Source: Ramazzottius varieornatus (Eukaryota > Tardigrada > Eutardigrada > Parachela > Ramazzottiidae). Taken from it: 64,000 bases of DNA. The stretch lies in assembly GCA_001949185.1 (NCBI GenBank), contig BDGG01000001.1, forward strand, positions 8,093,067-8,157,066, in the 5' to 3' direction. This document shows, piece by piece, positions 36,072-48,013 of this stretch. Made by a program: the position numbers and the translations under genes. The notes under the pieces were generated by a model, which saw only the letters and a program-made list of their open reading frames with translations, was not told where the DNA came from and ran no database searches. Numbering within the stretch: position 1 is the stretch's first letter; each line of letters begins with the position of its first letter.

Positions 36072-38247
36072 ATGCATGGTTTTCTTCGTAGGTCGGGAGA
36101 GATTTCGGCTGGAGAAGCAGTGGTGGAGTTAATTGACTTGACCGGCCAAGCTTCCAAGAAACGGAGTAGCGAGTCGGGCCGACCAGCAAAGAAAGCCAAA
36201 GCAGCAAAGGCATTGGACCTCGGCGGACTGACGGTAGCCGAAGTACAGCGTGGTCTTACGGAATGAGTCTTTCACGACAAAAAAGAAGGTTGGGGGAAGA
36301 AGTGCAGTGTGGGAACATTTCTTGAGAGTAGTCACAAAGGATACAGAAGACGTGCTAGACTATGTTACCTGCAAGAAATGCGCCAAAGTGTACACCTTCA
36401 ACGTCAAGACTGGAACAACATCGCTCGCCCATTATACCGCTAACTGTAAAGGAAAAGCTGAAAGCGGAATTCAGAAATAGCTGAAGCTGGGAGCAACAAT
36501 GGAAGACAAGCAGCTCATGTCAGAATCCCTGGCGAAGTAATTTTCAGTCCAGCAAATCACCCTTATTCGAAGCCGCGAGTTAGTTTTCATCTGTGGTTCT
36601 GGTTATAGGTATTGTGCACTGGATTCTCGGGCATTCCTGGTGTGTGAAGGGAAGGGATTTGAGCTGATGATCGATGCCGTACTGAAGATAGCGAGAACGC
36701 ACAAGGGAACCCCTTTTTCCGCTCGTGAGCTTCTTCCGACTGCCATCACTGTCAGTACCAGCGTCTCTGTCCAAGCCAAAGCTCTGCGAAAGATATGTGC
36801 GCCGAAGCTGAAACAGATCCGTAGAAGTAGAGGTGTTTGTATCAGTCTAGATGGATGGACGGAAGACTATATGAAGACCAAATTCATGGGGTTCATCATT
36901 CACTACATGGAAGACTACGTTTTGAGGGAAGAGCTGATCACCATCTCTGAATTTGATGCGGCGAAAAGTCAGACAGGTAAGCTTAGCATTTCCGACGTAG
37001 CCAAATGAAATCATCCAGATCGTTTCCCCAAGTAGCGTAAGTTCTCGGATTTATAATCTGAAGACGTGCGCCACTTAGAGCAACGTGCTTATTGAGTCCA
37101 GTGGTCTAAGTGGCGCATGTAGCTGGAGTTTTCGGCTGAAAGAGTGCGTCATTTGGGAAAACGATTCGATTCAATTCGTTTACTGACTTCCTATTCTGCT
37201 TTTATCATAGAAAGCGATGCTACATTACGTCTCTTGGCTTACAGCTGTCGCGAACAAGTCGCGACTCGCGGCTTTGTATTCAAGATGTTGGACGATCTGA
37301 GCATCTCAGAAGCAAAATGTGCGGATGTGACGTTCATAACCGATGCTGCTGCCACTATGGTCGCTGCCTTCAGAGTTCCGAACAGAACGGTTATGAAGTG
37401 TATCACTTGTGCTTGCCACGTGTTGAATACATGCTTACAGAACGCGGCCAACCAGAAGCCAAATTCGCAGTTCAAACTGGATGACGAAGGTCCTCCGATC
37501 TTCACACTTAATTCAGTCATGCAATGCGTTGGTGACATACTGCAAGCAACATCAGTGGCCGTCTTTCGATTGCACCTGTCCAAGCAGTCGAAACACTCTG
37601 GAACTCAAACCTCCACATGCTGGAGTCACTCGTCCGTCTGTACCCCGAACTCGAGAACGTTCTGCAAGAAAGAACCGAAAGAACTTGACTTCCAGGTCCT
37701 GTCGACTTCCTCCGCGCTGTGGCCGAGTTACTTTGACCTTTCGAGCAGGCCACGGTAGCCCTCTGGTCCTCCAGTTCTCCGACGATACATCTTTGTTGTT
37801 CCGTACTTCATCAAAATCCGGACGCATGTTAGGGAGCCGATCTCCGAAGAGTACCGAGATCTTCCTCACTATGGCGATCTTGTAGCGTATCAAGTAAGCT
37901 CAAGTTCGGGGCTCTCTGCATCATGTATTCTGAAAATTATCTACAAGTTATTTTCTGACTCCCAGAAGCAGTTGAAGAAAGTTTGTGACGCAAAGCTGGT
38001 CGTTGACGAACTTCACAAAGCAACTGTGTTCCTGAATCCAGCAATGACAGATCTTCTGATGTATCCTTCCGCCGAACACGCAAAGATTGTGGAGTATGTG
38101 CGTGAAATATGCGGGACAACCAGCTTAACTTCACAGCCAGTAGCTGTGACCGACGATATTGGTTCGTCGGTCGCTGTAGCTTGTATAAAGTCTAACGACG
38201 ACACAGAAGGTGAACTGTTTTGTTCTGAGTGTCTCCACTTTTGGTAA
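36072..38247 (+). pseudogene. hAT-family transposase, disabled
   Basis: The start reads a Lys-rich, nuclear-localisation-like stretch (KKRSSESGRPAKKAKAAK, about 36156). After a one-base frame change near 36250 comes a BED finger (VWEHF, CKKC, then LAHYTANC). A TAG at 36478-36480 interrupts it. Introns 36537-36605 and 36977-37210 join frames correctly (AA|G and phase 1). The hAT core follows: SLDGWTEDYMKTKFMG (first Asp), FITDAAATMVAAF (second Asp) and CITCACHVLN (the CxxH motif). Near 37590-37900 the frame changes again; LHKATVFLNPAM (38010-38046) marks the later core. The C-terminal hATC dimerisation domain is not recognised; a possible tail piece lies near 38620-38745. Terminal repeats and the expected 8-bp duplication were not located. 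Confidence 0.82.
37029..37165. repeat. Nested palindrome (MITE M2) inside a hAT intron
   Basis: An inner pair, GTGCGCCACTTAGA (about 37069) and TCTAAGTGGCGCATG (about 37105), lies within a weaker outer pair. The whole insertion sits inside the hAT intron 36977-37210, so splicing of that intron could remove it. A relative is at 45196-45292 with the same GCGTCACTT/AAGTGGCGC arms. Confidence 0.7.
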
Positions 38248-38249
38248 TT

Positions 38250-39255
38250 CATGGCTATATTTGACACTTCGCAATAGAACTTTATACTTCTGACGTCAAA
38301 TTTTCCTCCAGTGCATTCTTACGCATGGTCTCTGATGCTACGGTGGTGATCTGATGTGTTGAGTTTGATGCATCCAGGTGGATATTCACCGGAGCGTCTG
38401 GCTGCAGTTGATTATCGGGACAACGCGGCATCATGTCAAAAGGCGACACTTACTAGGTGGTGGTAGCCCGCAGTTTCACGGTGACAATAAATCAGCACAA
38501 CCAGGTTAGATCGGGCATTGCGTCCGAAACTAGCACGATCCCGCAGTAATGACCGAATACCACTGGAGGCTGTATTATTGCATCAGGCACCGCAAGACGA
38601 GACGATAAGCAGCAGAGCCCAAAGCAGCTAAGAATACCCCGGAAAAGATCAACCAGGCCATAGATATCGAGCTAAATGAAATTGGGGATGTACTGGGTAT
38701 TCTCGCTCGACTGGAAGACTCCAGCACTGGCTTCATAGGCCAGGTATTAGAAGTTTCTTTCTAAAAGAGTTCCACTCTGTTTTGTCAGAAAGAGTAGCAC
38801 CACTGCTTATATAATCCGCGAAGTTCGGTTTAAGAAAACATGGCTCGTCCGGTCTGAAAGCAAGCGAGCCTTTCAATCACAAAGGAGAAGCGATCGCCCT
38901 TGCAGAAGAGACCGCCCTCTCGGCCCACTCGGACCCTAATTCTTCTACCAAGCAACTGTCACCTCAACGGTTGCTGACTTCGACCTGAAAACACTGCGCT
39001 GCCGAGCTGACATTAGGGATGGAGGTGTCGGGAACTGGACTTCCGCTGGCGGTGTCAGGAAATCAACTCCCTCCGCGTTTTCTTGCGCACTCGGGGCTTG
39101 CCGATCCGCGAAAATAACTTCTACGCAGTCTTCAAGGCGGGCTCGTTAATGAAAGGGAAGAATGATGTGGGTGTCGACGAAGGAGTCTGGAGCGTGGCTG
39201 AGCCGCACGACTCAAAAGTCCACAGTACTTCCAACGCGGGTATGATCGCGCAGAA
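38250..39255. other. Unassigned, possibly tail of the hAT element
   Basis: A stretch around 38620-38745 reads EKINQAIDIELNEIGDVLGI and ends at a possible donor (CAG|GTATTA). The block 38775-38850 resembles 40365-40440 (CCNCTGTTTTGTC, CCGCGAAGTT), so a diverged repeat is present. Nothing else is supported. Confidence 0.35.
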
Positions 39256-39261
39256 AGTAAA

Positions 39262-39599
39262 TGCGCGTTGAAATACTTTTCCCGCGCATCCATCCGCGAA
39301 CTGTGCCAAGAGTTTGACCGCGGGCGCGAGCGCGGGTAAACCCTTTTTTTTACGCACGGATGAGCAGTTAAGTTGACTTCATCTGCGCATGCACGCGCAG
39401 TGAAATGTCTTGCTTACCTGGTGCATGCGCGGATCAATTCTTGCTCCGCGCATGGAAGAGCGATAAGGACATTTTCTCCTCGTAATTTCTCCAAGCACGA
39501 ACCCGCGAATAAATTCAAGTGAACCGCGCATCCATGCGCGTAAAAACTTTTGTCATAGTCCGCGGGTGGATGAGCGGAAAAAGTATTTCACCGCGCATG
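39262..39599. repeat. Inverted-repeat element with CGCGCATCCA motifs
   Basis: The arms 39262-39304 (GCGCGTTGAAATACTTTTCC onward) and 39554-39599 are inverted copies. Many variants of CGCGCATCCAYCCGCG and GCATGCGCGG occur between and just after them (to about 39640), giving an unusual CpG-rich patch in a CpG-moderate setting. Confidence 0.7.
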
Positions 39600-39835
39600 G
39601 TGCTTCTCCGCGCATCCACCCGCGTTGAAACTGCTGGCGACTTCTGATTCGACGGCTCACCATAGACAGCATTTTGGTCTAGATATACAGAGAGGAAATG
39701 CTGCCTCTTTCTGGGGCCTTTTCAATCTCATGGTTGCGAAAAACTCTTTTAGATTCTGGATACTCGGAACAAGTAAGTCTAGATGAGCAAGGCTTCTTTC
39801 TGTTTGTTTTACATTTGTTGAAATCTTAAAGACGA

Positions 39836-40300
39836 AAGGGTGGGCTATTTTCATCCAGTAAAACCCAAAAAGACTACTGTCAACCACTGAAACTAATTTG
39901 TAGGCAAATAATCCAAATCCAAAAAGCTACTGTCAGAAACTGCACCCAAAATACAGTATACTTGGTTTTATTTGCCGAGTTTTAAAGAGTGAAAGTGACA
40001 ACAAAATTGTTGGAGGCGACTCTTGGTATTCCATTTGTGGTGGAAACTGAGTTTGAAACTGAGTTAAACTGGGAGGCAGAAACTTGTACACACTGGGTAC
40101 ATCCAGTGAAGTCGGTAGATTGCTGTTTCCCCAAAACAGTTGCACTGCAATAGCGATGGCATAGGGATGAAATGCAGTGATCTTTTCTGATTTGGGTGGG
40201 TGACGATAGCTTTAGTGGGTTTCACTAACTAATTACGGTGGGTGACAATAGTCTTTTTGGGTTTTAGTGGGTAACTATAGCCATTTCCACAACGAAAACC
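39836..40300. repeat. Inverted-repeat element with AAACCCAAAAAGACTA motifs
   Basis: TAAAACCCAAAAAGACTACT at 39859 has an inverted partner ending near 40266 (AGTCTTTTTGGGTTTTA). Related units (CCCACTAAAGCTATCGTCACC on the reverse strand, near 40200) recur about every 45-50 bp inside each arm, so the arms look internally repetitive. Confidence 0.7.
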
Positions 40301-43300
40301 CAAAAGCTCTTTTTATTTGAGAGATGAGCCCGCCGCTGACTGGCACATGAGGTGTGTTTCTCGGATGCTCCACCTTGTTTTGTCTGGAAAAAATTAAGTT
40401 GCTCATAAAAACCGCGAAGTTTCATATAAGAGATGAGATTGCCCGCGCCTGACTGACCCCTGACTGCAATTTTAAATTGTTCAGGAAGCCGTTCTTGTTC
40501 GGGGTGTGGGAGATACGTGCCAAATTCCTGATAATATTTTGTGGAGCGGTTAATTCGGGGCCGGACACCACAGGCGGAATATTGACAGCAAATAACTGCT
40601 GACTTATAAAAGGTTATGCATCAGGTCAGCGAGACGAGTCGAATCGCCAGTTTCCGACTAAGCTGCTGGGTAGCGCCTGGATGTCAAGGAGCTACTCCGG
40701 CGTCCGCAAAAGGGTGTGTCGATGGAACGCAAGGATCTGTCAGGTCGAAAAAGGTTGCTCGCGTCGAGCCATTAATGCAGAACGTTTTCTGGGCCGAGCG
40801 AAACGACTTTTACTCAAGTCTGTCACCACTTCGATGGGCGATCCGATTGTCCAGTCATGGCCTTACCGTAAACTTCCTGCTGTAAAATGACGCGCTGGTC
40901 GACCCCGGTGCGTAAAAGTTTGGATTCATAAACCCTACCGAGTGCGTTACAACGGACACGCAGGCAGCGCTCCGCTCATCGCTTTTGCGTCTGGGTCCAT
41001 ACTCAAAGGGGAGAGGGGAAGAAGGTAAGGGAGATAGTGAGACAGTGGAGCGTCGAGTGGTACCACTTTCACGCTAGTCATCCGGTAAGTTCTGGTACGG
41101 GACCAAACGCTGCACTAGTACTAGCTAAATATTTTCGATATCAGCTCGCGCGTTTACGAGTGCGTTGGTTTTTGCAGATCCGATTTTGTGCGACGTCCAG
41201 AAGCAAGTAGTCATCGGCAAGTGTCCGGTCAAAACTATTTTATTCTGATTACTCCGAAGTCAGGACAAACCTCAAACACCCTGCAGCTGCTTACAGAAAG
41301 GCGCATATTCGGTCTTCGCAGTACGCTCACAGACTTCCAAGTGCAGCGACGCCAGTGTGAACACCGCTAGTCACGTTCTTCATCATAATTCCTGAGCGTT
41401 TTCTCCCTTATCTCATCATGTATAAGTTCGAGGAAGGTATGGCACTTTTCCATAACAAACTAAATTTCGCAGTACCTTGCACATGTGCTGGTTTCGGACA
41501 ATATAGTTACTTATGACAGGGTCGATCACAGCGGCGCAGACTGGCGGTAGACCTGAAAACTCACATTTCAAACCCTTGATGGACAGACTGCTCCTCCGAC
41601 ACCTGGATCTTGAGTCGAAGGGTTGACCAGCTCCTTGCGCCTGCGATTGTCAACCCTACAGCACTCTAGCAGAGAAGGGAGAACCACTTTGCTGTAAGAA
41701 TTTCGGGCTGGACAGTTCCGATATTTTGAAATTGTAGTAGGATTCGAAAGATGGATGAAATTATAATCGATAAGTGAAATGCCTAATGTAACAATTCAAC
41801 TTTTTAACGTTGCGCCAACAGCGTGGTGAAATGCGGGTGGCTGCATTAAATTTCGAGGTTTTGCGTTTTTTGGGGCCTGATTGGGCGAATAGGTGTGCTT
41901 AAGTGCGTGTTGCAATCGCACGATGGAGCAAGGAACGACGCTTACTGCGCTGTTTCGTGAGTCACTCGCAGTGCATCGTCTTATGCTCAGAGTTGAAGCC
42001 AGGTCCCGACATTTCTTCCTACCAACCCCCTAAGGACTGTTTCGAGAACAATACGATGTACGCTCGAGGTTTCAAAGGCCACTAAAGTACCTGATCAACC
42101 AGCGTGTCGGTAGTTGGTGCCTGGAGTACAACATGCTTCGTGCTAAACATGCGATGCACACTCCTCGCGCATGGAACGGGGAACAGGTGGGATGGCTGCA
42201 AAAAAACGCTCACAGAAAAGACACAGAAAATTCTGCTGAGCGGTGGTGTGCATGCGCTGGGAATTATTTTAGCCAATGAACTGCCCGTGCACAAGTTGGG
42301 TCATTAGCAAGAATTGTAGCTCAAACGAGCAGTAACACTCAGTGCACGCCCTTCTCGAGGCGCGCACCCGGTCGGCTTACTAGCCCAATTTTTGCGCCAC
42401 TTCACGGTATCTTGCTAGCCTGGTAAACTCGCGCGCGTCTACCTCCTCTTACGTATCGGAAAAGATCAAACTTGCCTTTGCGGCGATGCGACTTTTTTTT
42501 TCTTGAACATCCCTTTATTTCGGAGGTGAAGTCGACCCATCTGTAATATTTATGAACCGTCCATTTACTCTAGCCGATTGAGGTCCAGCTCAAAACGAAA
42601 GAAAGCTTTCAGTACAACGTCCCGGTAATTTTGCTAAACAATTGACGTACCCATCTATCTTTTATGTACCCTGGAAAGCAGTGTTTCGGCTCGTATCTGC
42701 TCAATGGTCTTTCCTTTTCGCGCGTGATGAGCCAGAACATCCACTATCAGAAAGAAAAATCAAAGAGAAGATTCAGAGCACGAAACGAGGAGGCAAACCA
42801 CAATGTTGTAACGGAAGAAATTTCCGAAAAGCGGTAAATGTTATTCCGGCCAGGAAACTAATCAAGTCCTATCCGTTGAGACTTCAATCAGTCCAGGAAC
42901 AAGTGCTATATCAGCCTATTTGACTCGAGCGACGAGTGCAAGTGCGATTGGGCTCTCATCCAGATTAGGCTTATCCATAAAGGTAAATTCATCAGTGCTG
43001 TCACCAAAACGAGCCCTATGTTTTGAAACGATTTTCTACAGCTCTGCCATCCTTTACCACCGCTGCAAGGCACAGAAAAACGGCTGTTAGGTTTCCTTGC
43101 GATTGCGGTCTGGACTTCAGGTCGTTTATGAAAGCACGCGAAAGAATTGCACGGAAGAAGAACAAAAGGAACAACAAGGATGTTCTCGCAACTCCCCCGA
43201 TGTCGAAATTGGTCAACCAATTTCGGCAGACAGCTTTGTAACGATAATCAGTAATTGCAGCTTTCGTACCATTATTAACGAACTGAGGTCGCTATCTTCG

Positions 43301-45190
43301 TTGGCGCCATCAATGTTCGAGTAGTCGTGGTATAGAGGTTTTACAGATATGTGACGTGCCAGTAGTTATTGTGTCCTTGTTCATGTCAATTTTCAGACAG
43401 CTCTTATCATCATTAAGTTCGTGTTCTGTAGGGTCTGTTCAATATAGGCGCAAGTCCGGTTTGAGCTGGCTCTTGGGATGCAAAAACTTTGAGAAGTTCT
43501 TTTGAACAGTTTGGTCAGACACCATTTGGACGCATTCTCGTATGCAGATACCTAATTCTATTCTCCTGGTATGGTCATGGAGGAGATTTTTATTGACTGT
43601 TTTGAAGGAGTCTGTGTGGTGTCGGTGATCGGGCTGCGGATGACTAACTGTGCGTCTTTGTAGGAAAAATTGGCGAAAGAACCCAACCTTACCTGTTGCA
43701 CGTTCTTTTGTACATCCGGAGACGCTGTCAGTACCTGCAGCCGCACGGAGTCTGAGAGCGAAGGTCAATTTAACGTGGCCGGCCAGAGTTAAATCGTTGT
43801 ACAGAACGATAATGCTTTACGGCAGAACAAAAATCATCCATTGTGTTTCCATTCGGAAAAGTCCATTGTAGACCCATAGCTAAAGAGCTGCTGGGTAAAT
43901 TCCAAGAGTTTTTCGTTGTGTCTCCTGGAGCGATAAACGTCAAAGTAGCTAATTTTCGTGGTGGGGGACTGTCTTGATCATCATTTCGTCAGATGCAAAG
44001 ATCAAAGAACTCAAATACTTCCCTCGATTGATACTTATCTAATTTGTGATGACCTTTCTTTTGACCTGGCCATAGGATTGATGAAACTTCAAGCCGCTTA
44101 TCTTATCTTTCTAATCTCCCACGATAAACGTAAGTGTGATACGCGAACTGTTTTGTGTAAAGCGCTATTCTGATTGCAGTTCTCGCTGGTGGGAAACACG
44201 GCGACAGGAAAATCTTGGCAGGTCGGAGTGAGATGCACAGCACCGTGCCGCGTACCAGCAGGCGCATTTTCCCGTTCTCCCTCTCTTTCATGACAAATGC
44301 TTTCATAGTTGTTCTGTTACTCGAGGTCAAGTTTACCGGCCCTACGGCTCGTTCGTGTTTTTGGTATTGACCGTTCGTTAAACTCATTTGCACCGATCCG
44401 TTATCTGAAATTTACATGCCTTATAGGCCCCATTCCAAATTGTTTTGCCGCTGGAAAATATTACGAAAAGCGTTCAAAATTGCGGCCGGTTTAAATAAGC
44501 GTCAAATCCATTTACCATCTATCAATGCGAAGTAACTCGTAAAACTTCGTCAAGATCATGAATCTACTGCATGTACCCACCCCGCTACAGTGTAGTGATC
44601 ACGAGGTACAATCAGCAAACGCTTGTAAATCGTATAACAGATGCTCTTTCAAGACAGACGGAGGACTCTGAGAAGAAAGTGGGCTTCGGTGCGGAGCACG
44701 GACGGTGGACCACACTCGGTTTAACCAAATCCTTGTGATAATCTGACCGATAATTCTTTTGTGTTTTGCTCCATGACACCTGGCGTTCACACCCAGTACA
44801 TGTGCAACACAGTACATTTCTATTTTTCCAGCGCGAAAGGTAATTGATTACGCTCAGGTAACTGATTACGCGTACGGGAACCAGATGGAAACTCAATATT
44901 ATAAAGCCTTTACCGACAACGCGAAAAATTTACATCCTTTTGCGCCCTCACCCGCTTCCCGAACTATTTCGAATATCACCGTGTTACGCGGTATGTACTT
45001 AAATGTGAGATTTGTGGTGCAAAAATCGGCCATCGGGATAAAGTTCCCAAATTTCAAAATCAGGCTTTCTCGTTAACGTCAGGATGGGTTTTAACATTAC
45101 CTTTCACGTCTCTTACCGCCGAACAGCATTAGACTAAATTCACAGACGGAGAGCTCGCCAAACAAACAAAACAAAATCGTTTTCTGAGGT
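40300..45190. other. No recognisable gene
   Basis: ORFs of up to about 110 codons occur on both strands, but none carries a motif I know or a consistent splice pattern. A pair of short direct repeats (AGGTAAnTGATTACGC) lies at 44839-44871. Confidence 0.35.
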
Positions 45191-45195
45191 GGTCT

Positions 45196-45292
45196 GTTAC
45201 GAGTTCTATTAGCTGAAAATGTGCGTCACTTTGAAACCAAATTCAGAAAAGTTGTTTACCAAGTGGCGCACGCTTTCGGCCGAAAACAATGA
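45196..45292. repeat. Small inverted repeat, relative of M2
   Basis: GCTGAAAATGTGCGTCACTTT pairs imperfectly with AAGTGGCGCACGCTTTCGGC about 40 bp downstream. The same arm motif occurs in the hAT intron insertion at 37029-37165. Confidence 0.6.
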
Positions 45293-45850
45293 AAACGCGC
45301 GCTACTTGCTGCCCGATCTTCCAAAACATATTTGCCGAGCGCTAAAGTCAGATGAGATAATGCCAGCATAAAAGGGATACTTGGCAGGCCATTGGCTATA
45401 AAAGCGCAAAGGGCGGTGCTTAGTGGCAATAGAAAACGGACAGTTTCTGCCACGCCTCCGTCAGTTTAGGGCTTTATTTCAGATTTAATTTCGTTGTTTC
45501 AGGCTCCAGTCGGATGTTTCTGTGCATTTCATTTTTTCCACTTAGATAATTCTAGTTTCCCTCAGGCTTAGGCTTTTCTGCGCTCTGTTAGCACTTGTAG
45601 TACGATGGAACTGCAGAGAGCGGAAAACTATTGCGTAGAACGGACCGTTGCCTGATTTTGCCGTTGCAGCCGCTTCTTCTTTGCGATAGCATTAAGGACG
45701 AATTTCTGAAAAATGCTTCCTTTCTTCTGCGCAGTGTCTTACTGACGTAATTGGTTGGCCTGCACTACCTGCCAAGTATCCATTTCCTATCAGCATCCAC
45801 TCAGATTATGCTCAGCGAACAGCACACCACAAGACGTACTATTTATGTTA

Positions 45851-46006
45851 CAGTGTCCGAAAAACAAACCTTCAAAACTGGGCGTCAGTGGAAACCAGCT
45901 GGCTTTAGCCAATTAAATCTGGAGATTTATTCAACTCCCAGTGTGATTCGCTACCCGTAGATAAGAGGCCCCACCCATTTTCGAAGATCTATTTTGTCGG
46001 ACACTG
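45851..46006 (+). repeat. MITE M3 copy 1 with TA target duplication (156 bp)
   Basis: Bounded by TA (45849-45850 and 46007-46008). Ends read CAGTGTCCGAAAAAC and, inverted, CAGTGTCCGACAAAA. The body is the reverse complement of 46260-46409, sharing GGAAACCAGCTGGCTTTAGCC and TACCCGTAGATAAGAGGCC. CAGTG ends with a TA target are typical of Tc1/mariner-derived MITEs. Confidence 0.9.
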
Positions 46007-46259
46007 TACCAAACGTTAACGCCAATGAAACTACGAAGTGGCGAGAAGCGAAGGGATATCCGCCTAGCGAGCCACGCGGATGATGCTTTTAAGATAAGCG
46101 ACGCGAGCAGGACAGCCAGAAATCCGCGCCAGCCTACGGAGTTCCGGAAAGAAATTTAGTGTACGCTTAGCAAGTCACCGCATGATGCGCGAGTTTGATA
46201 AGTACAGACGCTGACCTTTTTGACATAAACCTTGTTTCTTTGTTTAACTCGGCAAAGTA

Positions 46260-46409
46260 CAGTGTCCGACAAAACAGATCTTCGAAAATGGGTGGGGCCT
46301 CTTATCTACGGGTAGCGAATCACACTGAATAAATTTCCAGATTTAATTGGCTAAAGCCAGCTGGTTTCCACTGACGCCCAGTTTTGAAGGTTTGTTTTGT
46401 CGGACACTG
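46260..46409 (-). repeat. MITE M3 copy 2 with TA target duplication (150 bp)
   Basis: Bounded by TA (46258-46259 and 46410-46411) with ends CAGTGTCCGACAAAAC. It lies 253 bp from copy 1 in opposite orientation, so 45851-46409 as a whole forms a large inverted repeat that could move as a composite. Confidence 0.9.
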
Positions 46410-47088
46410 TATCCCGACATGACGATGGACATCTTAGACGTTGAAGTAGAGAGAGTCGTTAAGCTGATGCAGACAAGTGTGTGAAATGCATCTGTGTAAA
46501 GACGTGACCGCGTTCACCCTTCATCGTCAGTGCAGAACCAGATGCTTGCGTGAAATAGTGCAGCCTGTTCACTGCTTTCATTGTTGGAAACACAATTTTT
46601 CTCGTGTAAACTTCCGATCAGTCCATTAGCGTATAAGTTTACCGAAGAAGTACGAGGTGAAAACAGCGATGTTGTCAACGCAAGATCGCATGAAGGAATT
46701 CTCAACAGCGAAAAGAGCTTACGTGTATTGCCTATTCTATCTTCAGTGATTTACAAGTCCTTCAAGCGATCTTGAATTGAAAACTCGGCTATTTTCACCT
46801 TGTAGTCGAGTGAGCTAGCCATAAAAGCTCATCAAAACTTTGCGCTGATCCTTGGGCTACACTTTGGCTGTTCAGAGTTCCCATAAAACTGTCACGTGAT
46901 GAGAAATCGGCAGCCAAACAGACTATTAATTCCTTGTCCGGACCTGAATGCTCACCAATTGATTGATCGTACCAGCGATCCGATGGTCACATGATCAGAC
47001 AGTAAAAAGTGCGCTCCGCATGACACATGCGTCCGGTTTCGTACATCTAATTACAAATTCGACTCTGGCTACGACGTGGGTAACCAGG

Positions 47089-47131
47089 TGGAGCACGGTG
47101 GAGCACAGTGGAGCGCGGTGGAGCACAAGGG
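47089..47131. repeat. Short tandem repeat GTGGAGCACG
   Basis: Four consecutive copies of a 10-bp unit (GGTGGAGCAC and close variants). Confidence 0.8.
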
Positions 47132-47502
47132 AGTTGTACAGCAGGCCGGTTACGGTCCTGATACCATCAGCACCGGTGGAGACCGAAGCGCGCGGAACGA
47201 CTGGTGGTCGTGGAGCAGTAGGCCTGACACTGCTTGTTGGCGCAGTGGAGTGATAGACGACTGGCGAGCAATGATGTCGTTCAGTTGATTCGGATCTGTC
47301 GGAGGGTAACAATATCCAAAAACAGAGGTTAGAGATTGGTAGAACTAGAGCACAAAGAACTAGAATTTGGTAAAACTAGAATTAGAAATTAGTTGAAGAT
47401 TAGAGGAGAAATGTGAAAGTTTTCAAAATGTAGAAGGTGCAAGTTAGAAAAAAGAAAGCAGAAAGGATGAGAAATCAGAGACCAGAACCGGTTGGAGCGG
47501 GT

Positions 47503-47895
47503 TTAGAAATCACAAGAATGGAGAGACCTGTTCTCTGGTTCGGATTGTTGGTATTTCCGTTCAGACGCTTGTTTTCGTTTCAAGACAGCCACGCATCTCC
47601 AAGCAACCACCACCAAGAACAAAAGAGATCCGACTACTGCCACACCAACAACGAGTTTTACGTCGGGGCTGGACGAAGTAATGGAGGGGGAGGTGATGGT
47701 GCTTGGGAAGGTGGATGTGGTAGTGCTGCTAGAGGAAGTGGTGGCAGAGCTGGAGGGAGCGGTGGATGGCAGTGAAGGCTTCTGGGAGTTTGTTTTGCCC
47801 GTCGATGCGACAGAGAAGAAGCCGACGTCAGGATAGCGAGGCGCCAAGCGCAGAGTCCAGTTTCCTAACTCTAACTTCAGGTCCTCATAGGCACT
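47503..47895 (-). CDS. Mucin-like single-pass membrane protein, C-terminal exon
   Basis: On the minus strand an acceptor (GGATTAG|AGTGCC) opens an exon beginning AYEDLKLELGNWTLRLAP, with an NWT glycosylation site. A Ser/Thr/Pro-rich block follows (residues such as SSSATTSSSSTTTSTFPS), then a hydrophobic segment (LVVGVAVVGSLLFLVVVAW) followed by basic residues (CVAVLKRKQASERK), and a short tail to a stop at 47503. This order (ectodomain, O-glycosylation-rich stalk, one membrane span, positive cytoplasmic side) is that of a type I membrane mucin-like protein, and the Ser/Thr block is a plausible substrate class for core-1 galactosyltransferase. I do not recognise a family. Upstream exons are uncertain; the ORF at 48014-48454 may belong to the same gene. 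Plus-strand Gly-rich translation here is a shadow. Confidence 0.6.
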   Translation of the reverse strand, partial: SAYEDLKLELGNWTLRLAPRYPDVGFFSVASTGKTNSQKPSLPSTAPSSSATTSSSSTTTSTFPSTITSPSITSSSPDVKLVVGVAVVGSLLFLVVVAWRCVAVLKRKQASERKYQQSEPENRSLHSCDF

Positions 47896-48013
47896 CTAAT
47901 CCAGGACAAGGATAAAGTCTAGATCACGCGGCACCGCATCAGTTCAGATTCTTTCCGCGGTTCAGGTTTTGAAATAACGTTGAAAACGTGGCGGCTTGTG
48001 ATCATAGCTACGG

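Noticed and set aside
47089-47131. CRISPR-like short repeats
   Set aside because: Units are contiguous 10-mers without spacers, in a eukaryotic setting.
47437-47775. Gly-rich plus-strand ORF
   Set aside because: It is the complement of the Ser/Thr-rich stalk of the membrane protein; the minus strand has a membrane span, basic flank and splice acceptor.
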